Positions 34,246-41,281 of a stretch of DNA of 41,281 nucleotides are shown here, piece after piece. Made by a program: the position numbers and the translations under genes. The notes under the pieces are model-generated. The model did not search any database. It had not been told where the DNA came from and saw nothing but the letters and a program-made list of their open reading frames with translations. Positions within the stretch are counted from its first letter, which is position 1. Every line of letters begins with the position of its first letter. The stretch is from Gemmatimonadota bacterium. GTDB taxonomy: Bacteria; Gemmatimonadota; Gemmatimonadetes; Gemmatimonadales; Gemmatimonadaceae. Location: assembly GCA_002737115.1 (NCBI GenBank), contig NSHR01000034.1, positions 1 to 41,281 on the forward strand. The letters run 5' to 3'.

Positions 34246-35436
34246 CTAGCGCCCGCCGCAAACGCCCAGCACCGCCAGCGCATTCCCCACGGCACGCTCG
34301 CCCGTAGGATCGGACGGCTTGTTGCGCACGCGAAGCGCGCCGGTGGTGTTATCACGCACAATCATGGCCGACGACCCACCGCCATCGAGATTGATCGCGC
34401 GCTGGGCGCCGAGTGACTGCAACAGCTCGGCCGTTTGCCGCAGGGTCATGCCCACGCTGTAGCCGGGCTGGCGTCCGTCGATGACGGCCAGCAACAATCG
34501 CTGCGATGTGCCGACGCGCGCGATGCCGGCCGCCGTGCGGGGATTGAGCCCCTGAAAACCGGCGTTGCCCTCTTTGTCGACGTCGGCGCCGACCACGCTG
34601 TCAATGAGCAGCACACCACGCCCGCCCACTGTTTCGCGGGGCCAGTAGGGCGTGAGGCGGCGCTGCACCGTGACGGTATCACCGGCCAGCACGCGCGCGC
34701 GCTGCGCTGGCGGCACGATCAGCAGCAACGTATCGCCGAACACCAGCGTGTCGCCCGAGCGCGCCGTGCGCGCGATGTATCGGCCCGTGCTGGTATCCTG
34801 CCGCACGGGCACGATGGGCTCGAGACGCAGGGCGCGGGTGCGCACGAGCGTGTCGAGTGGTACGCCCCACCGCGCGTCGACCAATCCGGCGCGATTGGGC
34901 GCCGGCCGATTCCAGTTCAGGACGTCGACGGTGCCGTGGGCCGAGGTAACGGCACCGGACACCCGGACCGAGTCGATGAACAGGCCGCGCGGCGCGTCAT
35001 ACCCCAGCAGCACGTTCGGGCCCGGGCCGGCAATCACGGTGCCACGCTCAATGTGCGCGTTGGTGGGCACGCCGGGCGGGGCGAACAAGAAGAAATCGGC
35101 GTTCACCGCCGCGATGGCGTGCGATGCGGCCGGCAGTCGCGACAGCAGCACACTGGTGGTGTTCCGCCCCACGGCGGTGGGCTCGCCCTTCACGGCCTGC
35201 ACCGTGGCACACGCGGACATGTTCACGTCGAGCACCCAGGCACGCCACGGGGCTTTCACGTTCACCAGGCGATGCAGGCGTACCGCGCTGGAGAGCACTT
35301 CGGTTTCGATGGTGTCAGCGACCGCGGGTGACACCACAAACGGAAAGCGCGGCGCCCGGCTCGGCACGAGCGTGCGGCAGGCCGCGAGGAATGGCACGAC
35401 GGCGAGCAGCGGCCAGGTGAGGGATCGAATGCGCAT
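34246..35436 (-). CDS. Phosphodiester glycosidase (NAGPA)-domain lipoprotein
   Basis: A 396-residue exported protein. The signal peptide ends FLAAC, with C20 as the lipidated residue. The C-terminal half carries the NAGPA/phosphodiester-glycosidase domain (PF09992-like): NPRTAAGIAR, LLLAVIDGRQPGYSVGMTL and INLDGGGSSAMIV with D351. The N-terminal half has VKAPWRAWVLDVNM and AAVNADFF, a matching first part of the domain. Family members in bacteria remove GlcNAc from phosphodiester-linked glycans or wall polymers. It points away from the VTT-domain gene. Confidence 0.88.
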   Translation of the reverse strand: MRIRSLTWPLLAVVPFLAACRTLVPSRAPRFPFVVSPAVADTIETEVLSSAVRLHRLVNVKAPWRAWVLDVNMSACATVQAVKGEPTAVGRNTTSVLLSRLPAASHAIAAVNADFFLFAPPGVPTNAHIERGTVIAGPGPNVLLGYDAPRGLFIDSVRVSGAVTSAHGTVDVLNWNRPAPNRAGLVDARWGVPLDTLVRTRALRLEPIVPVRQDTSTGRYIARTARSGDTLVFGDTLLLIVPPAQRARVLAGDTVTVQRRLTPYWPRETVGGRGVLLIDSVVGADVDKEGNAGFQGLNPRTAAGIARVGTSQRLLLAVIDGRQPGYSVGMTLRQTAELLQSLGAQRAINLDGGGSSAMIVRDNTTGALRVRNKPSDPTGERAVGNALAVLGVCGGR

Positions 35437-35474
35437 CGGTGAAATATGCGTCCCGATCGCCTCGTCTGCGCTGT

Positions 35475-35480
35475 TATCTT
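35475..35480 (+). promoter_or_regulatory. -10 box of the VTT-domain/tgt unit
   Basis: TATCTT ends 7 nt before the ATG at 35488 with no Shine-Dalgarno sequence. It would drive the VTT-domain gene and the overlapping tgt gene. Confidence 0.4.
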
Positions 35481-35487
35481 TCAGAGT

Positions 35488-36075
35488 ATGTCACGCGAGT
35501 CGACCTGGCTGGCGCGCACGCACGCGCGCCTCGAGCACTGGGCCAACGCGGGATGGTCGAACAGCGTGGTGTTCGGATGGGGCCTGTTGCAGGGTTGCGT
35601 CTTTCCGGGCTTTGCCGACGTGTTCTTCCTTCCGCTGGCGCTGGCGCGTCCGGCACGCGCGTACCGCTACGCGCTGGTCGCCACGGCTGGCACGCTGGTC
35701 GGCAGCGTCGTGCTGTATGTCGCCGGGGCCCAAGCCTTGAGCTGGCTGGAGGGACCGGTGTCCCGGTACTTCACCCTCACGCCGGCCATGATCGACGAGT
35801 ATCGCGGTACGCTGGCGCGGTATGGCGGCTGGGCCATCTTTGCCAGCACGATGTCGCCGCTCTCGACCAAGCTCACCAGCATTGCATCGGGCGCAGCGGG
35901 CGTGCCGTTTCTCCAGTTCTTCGTGGCGCTGGCGGCCGGGCGCCTCACGCGCACGCTGGTGTTCGCGTGGCTAGTGCGTCACGGTGGTGCCAGCGCCGTG
36001 GCTCGATTCACCAAGCATACGCCGGTCGCTGCCTCCCCATCGTCTCCCACGCCGCCACCACGTGCTCATGAGTGA
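35488..36075 (+). CDS. VTT/YqaA-type (DedA-superfamily) membrane protein
   Basis: A 195-residue membrane protein related to YqaA and the SNARE-associated (VTT) group. After a charged amphipathic N-terminus, helices run at about 25-45, 50-78, 115-135 and 140-165. The sequence GCVFPGFADVFFLPLALARP and ATAGTLVGSVVLYVAGA is typical of the reentrant-loop core. DedA-superfamily proteins act in lipid flipping or ion-coupled membrane homeostasis. The start was taken at 35488, where a -10 box lies 7 nt upstream. It overlaps tgt by 8 bp. Confidence 0.8.
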   Translation: MSRESTWLARTHARLEHWANAGWSNSVVFGWGLLQGCVFPGFADVFFLPLALARPARAYRYALVATAGTLVGSVVLYVAGAQALSWLEGPVSRYFTLTPAMIDEYRGTLARYGGWAIFASTMSPLSTKLTSIASGAAGVPFLQFFVALAAGRLTRTLVFAWLVRHGGASAVARFTKHTPVAASPSSPTPPPRAHE

Positions 36076-37339
36076 GTTGTCCGCGCCGCCACGTGAGGCC
36101 GAGGTGACGAGTCCGCGCGCCCTATCCGCGGGCTTCGCGTTTCGCGCGTCGCACGACCGCGAAGGGGCACGGCTGGGCTGGTTCACGACGCCGCATGGGG
36201 TGGTGCAGACGCCGGAGTTCATGCCCGTGGGCACGCGTGCCGCGGTGCGTGGCATCGACATGCGCGAAATGCGTGCGATGGGCACGCAGATGCTGCTCGC
36301 GAATGCATATCACCTGTATCTCAATCCCGGCGATCGCATGGTGCGGGCGTTGGGCGGACTCCACGCGTTTTCGCGCTTCAGCGGTCCGATGCTGACCGAC
36401 TCCGGCGGCTATCAGGTGTTTTCGCTGGCGAAGTTCCGGCAGGTGCGGGAAGAAGGCGTGACGTTCAAGAGCATCGTGGATGGGTCGCGCCACAACTACA
36501 CGCCCGAGCGCGTGATGCAGATCGAGCGCAATCTTGGCGCCGACGTCATCATGCAACTCGATGAATTGATCGAAGGCGGCGCCGAGCATGCGGCGTCGCG
36601 TGCGGCGATGGAGCGCAGTTTGCGGTGGCTCGAACGGTGTCGCATCGAGTTCGACCGTCTCGAGCGCGATGGGCGCGAGCCGGCCACGTCGTTCGCCGTG
36701 CCTGATGGAGCGCCCGCGATGTACGGCGGTGACGCCGAGCAAGAACGCGTGGCACCACCGCAGGCGCTCTTTCCGATCATCCAGGGTGGCACCAGCGACG
36801 ACCTACGCACGGCGTCGATCACCGGCATTCTACAGTCGGGCGACTGGGCGGGCATCGCCATGGGCGGGTTGTCGGTCGGCGAAGCCAAACCGCTCATGTA
36901 CGCCACCTTCGATACCTGCGCGCCGCTGCTGCCCCGCGATAAGCCGCGCTATCTCATGGGCGTCGGATTCCCCGACGATCTCATCGAGGCCGTGCGGCGC
37001 GGCATGGACCTGTTCGACTGCGTGGCGCCCACCAAGATGGGGCGCCACGGCACCGTGTTCACCGAAGACGGCAAAGTATCGATCCGCAAGAGCAGTCACC
37101 GCACCGACCGCCGGCCACTCACCGACAGCTGCCCCTGCCCGGCCTGCACCGACTACGATCGCGCGTATCTGCGGCATCTGCACGCCAACGAGGAACCGTT
37201 GGGGCAGCGCCTGCTCGCGCTGCACAACCTGACCTTTTTGTTGCAACTCATGGACCAGATCCGGTCGGCCATCAGGGAGGAGCGGTTTGCGTCGTGGTCG
37301 ACCGCGTGGCTGGAGCGGTACCGGGCCAAGGGCGCGTAG
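36068..37339 (+). CDS. tgt: Queuine tRNA-ribosyltransferase Tgt
   Basis: A 423-residue enzyme that exchanges guanine-34 for preQ1 in tRNAs with GUN anticodons. The general-base region is MLTDSGGYQVFSL (D111), the nucleophile is D317 in GMDLFDCVAPTKMGRHG, and the GGLSVGE loop is present. The zinc site is C355, C357, C360 and H386. Relative to E. coli Tgt there is an insertion of about 30 residues near 201-230 (REPATSFAVPDGAPAMYGGD), before PQALFPIIQGG. The start ATG lies in the end of the VTT-domain gene, so the two are translationally coupled. QueG at 2.5 kb finishes the same pathway. Confidence 0.95.
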   Translation: MSELSAPPREAEVTSPRALSAGFAFRASHDREGARLGWFTTPHGVVQTPEFMPVGTRAAVRGIDMREMRAMGTQMLLANAYHLYLNPGDRMVRALGGLHAFSRFSGPMLTDSGGYQVFSLAKFRQVREEGVTFKSIVDGSRHNYTPERVMQIERNLGADVIMQLDELIEGGAEHAASRAAMERSLRWLERCRIEFDRLERDGREPATSFAVPDGAPAMYGGDAEQERVAPPQALFPIIQGGTSDDLRTASITGILQSGDWAGIAMGGLSVGEAKPLMYATFDTCAPLLPRDKPRYLMGVGFPDDLIEAVRRGMDLFDCVAPTKMGRHGTVFTEDGKVSIRKSSHRTDRRPLTDSCPCPACTDYDRAYLRHLHANEEPLGQRLLALHNLTFLLQLMDQIRSAIREERFASWSTAWLERYRAKGA

Positions 37340-37483
37340 CGGGTGGCTTCTTCACCGCGAAGGGCGCGACGCGTGAACGGCGCGCAGAATGAGGGGCGCA
37401 TCAACAGCGCGAGGGCGGCCGGCGTAACCGAGATGCCCCCGCGTTGTTCGCCGTTCACCCAGCACCCAGAACCGAGCACTCAC

Positions 37484-38416
37484 ATGCGCCTCGCCGCCTT
37501 TCTCCTGTTCGCCGCCGCCGCGACCTCGCTGCCGGCCCAGTCTCCGGTCCGCACCGCCGACCCTGCGGTGCGCGGCGTGGCGCTCAGTGAGTTCCCGCGC
37601 TTCGTGAAGCTGAGCGACAAGGTCTATGGGTACGAAGAGATCCGACAGCCCGGTTTCACGACCGTCAGTCTGATCGTGATCGGGCGCAACGGGGTGTTGG
37701 TGGCCGATGGGCAAGGCAGTGTGCAGGCAACGCAGACCATGCTCGACAAGATCAAAACGCTCTCGTCGCAACCGGTGAAGTGGTACGTGGTGGGCTCCGA
37801 TCACGGTGACCACACGGCTGGCAACAGCGCGTTGCCCAAGGACATCCAGTTCATCGTGCACGCCAACTCGCTGGCGCAGCTCAAGAAGGACTCGGCCGCG
37901 GCCACAGCGGCGAATCGCCCGCCGGTCGTGATGCCGACAACCGCCATGACGAGCGACAACGAGACCATCGATCTGGGCGGTATCAGCGTGCGGGTGCGCT
38001 TTCTCGGACGCGCGCATACCGGCGGTGACCTCATGGTCGAAGTGCCGTCGGAGAAGCTGCTGTTCATGAGCGAGGCGTATCTCAACCGCGTGTTCCCGGC
38101 CATGCGTTCGGCCTACGGCGCCGAATGGGTGGGAACGATCGACCGCGCGCTCGCCCTCAAAAACGTGGACCGGTTCATTCCGGGACACGGCTTCATCGAA
38201 GACGCGAAGGTGTCGCGTGAAGAGCTGGTGACGTTCCGCGAATCACTGGTGGCGGTGATCGCCGAAGTGAAACGGCTGAAGGCCGCTGGACTTACCGTCG
38301 ATCAGGCGATCGCGCAGGCGAACTGGGGCCCGTACGCGAAGTGGTTCCTGGCTGAACAGCAAAGCCCCATCGCTATCCGTCGCCTGTGGACAGAGCTCGA
38401 TGGGGCCTCGAAGTAA
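37484..38416 (+). CDS. Exported metallo-beta-lactamase-fold protein with a modified zinc motif
   Basis: A 310-residue protein with a signal peptide ending SLPAQ. The fold is recognisable from VSLIVIGRNGVLVADGQGS, the metal loop, GRAHTGGDLMV (H178), KLLFMSEAYL and FIPGHGFI (H235). However, the usual HxHxDH reads SDHGDH (S105, D106, H107, D109, H110), so the first zinc His is Ser, and the bridging Asp position reads Glu (E197, MSEAYL). The protein may bind one metal, a different metal or none. It is probably a periplasmic hydrolase. The 144 bp upstream (37340-37483) contain a 10-bp inverted repeat, GTGAACGGCG/CGCCGTTCAC, but no gene. Confidence 0.82.
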   Translation: MRLAAFLLFAAAATSLPAQSPVRTADPAVRGVALSEFPRFVKLSDKVYGYEEIRQPGFTTVSLIVIGRNGVLVADGQGSVQATQTMLDKIKTLSSQPVKWYVVGSDHGDHTAGNSALPKDIQFIVHANSLAQLKKDSAAATAANRPPVVMPTTAMTSDNETIDLGGISVRVRFLGRAHTGGDLMVEVPSEKLLFMSEAYLNRVFPAMRSAYGAEWVGTIDRALALKNVDRFIPGHGFIEDAKVSREELVTFRESLVAVIAEVKRLKAAGLTVDQAIAQANWGPYAKWFLAEQQSPIAIRRLWTELDGASK

Positions 38417-38419
38417 CCG

Positions 38420-38445
38420 CGCGTCGCTCAGGGAATCGCGACGCG
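38420..38445. terminator. Hairpin between convergent genes
   Basis: CGCGTCGC and GCGACGCG form an 8-bp stem with a 10-nt loop, spanning the 11-bp gap between the MBL-fold gene and the convergent membrane protein gene. No T-tract follows, so termination would be weak or factor-assisted. Confidence 0.35.
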
Positions 38446-38775
38446 GTCCTTCCGCAGCACACGACTTACCAGGCCGGCAAAACCGCCGGCCTGCAGCGCC
38501 GGCAGCGCCAGCGTGGCTACCAACACCGCCCAACCCGGCAGCGCGAAGTTACGGCCGATCGTAGCGGCGAACTCCGTGAGGGCGACGCCACGCTCGGCGG
38601 CGGCGAGCAACAACACCGCGGCCGCCAACGCGGCGGAGAACGCCCCGGCGCGAATCGCGCCCCCCTGCCGGAATATCACGCCGGTGAGGACACCCGCCAC
38701 GGCCGCGCCCCACACGCCGAGAAAACGCTGTGCCACGAATTGTAGCAGGAGCGCGCTGATCAGATTCATCCACAT
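38428..38775 (-). CDS. Small polytopic membrane protein
   Basis: A 115-residue protein with three or four predicted membrane helices (about 4-20, 22-37, 42-62 and 78-102) and a basic C-terminus (RVLRKDRVAIP). No family is recognised. The ATG at 38775 gives an N-terminus MWMNLISALLLQF; the longer frame overlaps the upstream gene and lacks sense. It starts 14 bp after the penicillin-acylase-type gene on the same strand, so the two are likely co-transcribed. The role is unknown. Confidence 0.6.
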   Translation of the reverse strand: MWMNLISALLLQFVAQRFLGVWGAAVAGVLTGVIFRQGGAIRAGAFSAALAAAVLLLAAAERGVALTEFAATIGRNFALPGWAVLVATLALPALQAGGFAGLVSRVLRKDRVAIP

Positions 38776-38789
38776 GGTCGGCGGCCCGT

Positions 38790-41281
38790 TCAACGAGTGA
38801 GAGTGAGCACAGCGCGCGTGTCCGACGCCGCAAGATCCTTGGCGCTGCGCGGCGTGCGCACGCTGTCCAGCTGTCCGTTGGCCCACATCGCGTAGCGATC
38901 GAGATAGCGCGAGCTCGCGGGATTGCCGCTTTGCCCGCCGGGGTACACCGCATGAATGCGCGGCTCCGTGTCCATCTCAACCACCATGCGCCAGCTCGCG
39001 CCAAAATTCGCGCGCTTGGAACTGACCGACGGGTTGAGTGTGCCGCGTCCACCGTCAATCGGCATTTCCGACGCCGCGAAGCCAGCCAGTCGCAGCAGGT
39101 GATTCGGCTTCGCCGGCGCCACGCGTCCCCACGTCCACGGCGTTTTTGCCGGATCACCGTACTCTGTGACCAGCGTGTCGTATGCCGCGCGCAGGGCCTG
39201 TGCGAGAATCACGTTGCGATCTTCGCGCACATCACTCGTGCGTCGGTCATCCCACCAGGCGTTGGCCGAGTCGGCGAGTAGCTGCAGCAGCCGCGACTCG
39301 CTCGGCGTCACCACGCGCGTTTGGGATTTCGCGGGAATGAATTCGTCGTACAACCGGGCGGTGGTCTGCCCCACAGCGGTCTCGAACAGTCGCGCGCCGG
39401 TATTCACGCGCGTGTACTGTCGGTCCCACGATGACAACAGGGCTTCGGCCGCCTTGAGCGATTGCGACGTATCACCGGCCGCGATGCGCGCCCGCGCTGC
39501 TGACACCAGCGCAGGCACCAGAAGATCGGCGCGCACACTGCCGGGGTTGGTGTGGAAGCCGCGCATCTCGTCGACCGTGACCGTACTGTCGGCGCGCAGC
39601 AGGCGATTGATCTGCAGCGCGCGCCAGATCTCGAAGTTGGGATCGGGACCGAGGTACAGCGCGTCTTGCTGCGGATCGATCGGCTGCTGATTCGCCGAGG
39701 CGAGGTAGCCTTGCGCGGGATTCTTCCCCTGCGGGTAGCGCGCCACCGGCCAGTCACCGATCCAGTCGTTCTTGGTGAACCACCCCTCGCGCACCTCCGT
39801 GCCGCGACCGCTGTCCGTCCGCACCGGATAGCGTCCGGTGGAGCGGATCATGATCGTGCCCGACGTATCGGCGGTGATGAAGTTCTGCGCCGGCGCTTGA
39901 TAGTAGCGCGCCATCGAATCGAGAAAGGCTGGCGCACTCGTGGCGTGGAACGCCGCGAAGTAGCCCTCTAACTCCTTGCCCGACTCGAGCACGGTCCAGC
40001 GCATCGACAGCCACTCGCGTCCCTGACGCTGCATCGGCCCGCGATGCGTGTAGTAGATCGTATCGGTGTCGATGATGTGCCCGACCTTGTCGCGATACGT
40101 CTCGATGCGCGTGTCGGCGAACTTCGTCATCACGCCGTCGAGTTCATACGCCGTGGGCGCGGTGTCGGTGTCGACCTTCTCGCGCCAGAAATCCATCACA
40201 TCCGCACCGGTGTTCGTGGCACTCCACGCCACCGCGCGCGAGTAGCCGATGGGCACGCCCGGTAACCCGGGAATCGAGACGCCGCCGATCTCGAAGCTGC
40301 CGGGCACCACGATGTGCACTTCATACCAGATGCTTGGTAACGTGAGCTCGAGGTGCGGATCGCCGGCCAGCATCGCATGCCCGTTGGCCGAGCGCGACGG
40401 CGCCACTGCCCAGTTGTTGCTGGCAAACGCACGCGCCTGTTCGACCGTGGGGTCGGTGTCCTTCAGCCACGACAACGGCGACATGCCGGCCGACGTCGCC
40501 CCCGGCGTCGAGCGTAGCGACGCCACCATGCGCGCCGCCATGCTGTCGGGCGCGCCCGGCGTCGGAATCGCCGACAGCGCAACCCGCGCGGCGTTGCGAC
40601 TCACGGGCTGAATCGGCTCCTGCACCGGCGAGTTCTCTTCCATGAGCGCGTTCGCGGCGGCGTCGCCGACCAGGGCGCGCGCTTCGAGCAGCTCGAGTTC
40701 TCCCGGTCCGCGCGCCAGCGTGTAACCCATGCGGTTGAGCACATGCACGGAGTACAGCGGCAACCATTCGCGTGGCGCGCGATTGAGCAGCTTGTACTCC
40801 ATCGGCCACTGCCCCGGCGACAGCGCGGTGCGATAGGCGTTCACGCCTTCGGCATACGCCAGCAACAGCTTCCCACTTGGCGTGCGCTCACCGATGTCGC
40901 GCCACTTCCGTTCCGCCGAGCGCGGCATGCCAAGCCGACGCGTTTCCTGGTCGGCCGGCAAGGCCGCATCGCCGACCAACTCGGTGAGCGTGCCTTCGCC
41001 GGCGCGGGACTGAATCTCGAGTTGGAACAACCGGTCGCGCGCGGTGACGTAGCCGAGGGCGCGCATGGCGTCGGCATCGGTGGTCGCGAAGATGTGCGGA
41101 ACACTACGTGAGTCGTAGCGCACGTCGACCGTGCCATCGAGCGACGGGATACGGCTGGTGGCTTCCGCCGGCAGATCGTCCACCGCATTGGCCCACAGGC
41201 CAACCGAGGGCGACAGCAAGCCACCGAGTGGCGGCAGCGGACCGGCGCCGGCCACGCCGACATAGGTGGTGCCAATGCCAA
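38790..41281 (-). CDS. Penicillin acylase-family Ntn hydrolase (5' end outside the window)
   Basis: The frame is open to the window edge, so the N-terminus, probably with a signal peptide, is missing; about 829 residues are visible. It is an S45-type amidase that autocleaves to expose an N-terminal Ser. The nucleophile is the Ser encoded at 40419-40421 in RAFASNNWAVAPSRSANG, preceded by the alpha-chain region VRYDSRSVPHIFATTDADAM and GYVTARDRLFQLE. Beta-chain landmarks include AMLAGDPHLEL and PGLPGVPIGYSRAVAWSATN. Homologues hydrolyse penicillins, acyl-homoserine lactones or cyclic-lipopeptide acyl chains; which applies here is unknown. The protein would act in the periplasm. Confidence 0.92.
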   Translation of the reverse strand, partial: GIGTTYVGVAGAGPLPPLGGLLSPSVGLWANAVDDLPAEATSRIPSLDGTVDVRYDSRSVPHIFATTDADAMRALGYVTARDRLFQLEIQSRAGEGTLTELVGDAALPADQETRRLGMPRSAERKWRDIGERTPSGKLLLAYAEGVNAYRTALSPGQWPMEYKLLNRAPREWLPLYSVHVLNRMGYTLARGPGELELLEARALVGDAAANALMEENSPVQEPIQPVSRNAARVALSAIPTPGAPDSMAARMVASLRSTPGATSAGMSPLSWLKDTDPTVEQARAFASNNWAVAPSRSANGHAMLAGDPHLELTLPSIWYEVHIVVPGSFEIGGVSIPGLPGVPIGYSRAVAWSATNTGADVMDFWREKVDTDTAPTAYELDGVMTKFADTRIETYRDKVGHIIDTDTIYYTHRGPMQRQGREWLSMRWTVLESGKELEGYFAAFHATSAPAFLDSMARYYQAPAQNFITADTSGTIMIRSTGRYPVRTDSGRGTEVREGWFTKNDWIGDWPVARYPQGKNPAQGYLASANQQPIDPQQDALYLGPDPNFEIWRALQINRLLRADSTVTVDEMRGFHTNPGSVRADLLVPALVSAARARIAAGDTSQSLKAAEALLSSWDRQYTRVNTGARLFETAVGQTTARLYDEFIPAKSQTRVVTPSESRLLQLLADSANAWWDDRRTSDVREDRNVILAQALRAAYDTLVTEYGDPAKTPWTWGRVAPAKPNHLLRLAGFAASEMPIDGGRGTLNPSVSSKRANFGASWRMVVEMDTEPRIHAVYPGGQSGNPASSRYLDRYAMWANGQLDSVRTPRSAKDLAASDTRAVLTLTR

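Noticed and set aside
37373-37458. 10-bp inverted repeat GTGAACGGCG/CGCCGTTCAC between tgt and the MBL-fold gene, considered as mobile-element ends
   Set aside because: No transposase, target duplication or cargo is present; the 66-bp interval is too small for even a known miniature element, so it is probably chance or a weak RNA fold.

Overview
This is a GC-rich bacterial chromosome segment, densely coded on both strands. I see no tRNA, rRNA, insertion sequence, prophage or CRISPR array. Lipobox signal peptides, a Tat-exported molybdoenzyme, a predicted outer-membrane barrel and periplasmic hydrolases indicate a diderm. Gene content and style (GTG starts, few clear Shine-Dalgarno sites, many secreted hydrolases) fit Gemmatimonadota, but that placement is inference; no marker gene here proves it.

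Layout. 1-9.4 kb: the tail of an alkaline-phosphatase-superfamily gene, a MazG-like pyrophosphohydrolase, a secreted subtilase lipoprotein, a small orphan gene coupled to queG, a short RecQ, a quinone-oxidoreductase-like MDR protein, an iron-type alcohol dehydrogenase with unusual metal-site residues, and a gamma-glutamyltransferase. 9.6-12.6 kb: three secreted proteins, His-rich or His/Met-rich, around a predicted outer-membrane barrel; this is a possible metal-handling locus with no clear precedent known to me. 12.7-16 kb: an acidic hypothetical protein and a two-subunit isoquinoline-oxidoreductase-type molybdoenzyme. 16-24.9 kb: phosphoglucomutase, PP2C phosphatase, a beta-lactamase-fold hydrolase with a histone-H1-like tail, SufT, RNase D, an AI-2E-type permease coupled to an alpha/beta hydrolase, and an ICMT-like methyltransferase. 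24.9-27 kb: a 7Fe ferredoxin with a strong terminator, a YhbY-type RNA-binding protein, an M23 lipoprotein with a 12-bp repeat array in its signal region, and a membrane-anchored hypothetical.

27.0-33.8 kb is the centrepiece: an eight-gene SUF iron-sulfur assembly operon, sufR-sufB-sufC-sufD-sufU-Rieske-sufS-sufU2, mostly joined by 4-base start/stop overlaps. Its promoter carries a perfect inverted repeat matching the cyanobacterial SufR operator core CAAC-N6-GTTG, and the first gene appears to be leaderless. SufT at 20.4 kb and iron-sulfur clients (QueG, 7Fe ferredoxin, the molybdoenzyme small subunit) lie in the same window.

33.9-41.3 kb: a YciI-like protein, a phosphodiester-glycosidase lipoprotein, a VTT/YqaA-type membrane protein overlapping tgt, a metallo-beta-lactamase-fold protein with an altered metal motif, a small membrane protein, and a penicillin-acylase-type Ntn hydrolase whose 5' end runs off the window. 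A recurring pattern is an AT-rich -10-like box ending 5-7 nt before the start codon, with no ribosome-binding site; it suggests that leaderless transcripts are common here.
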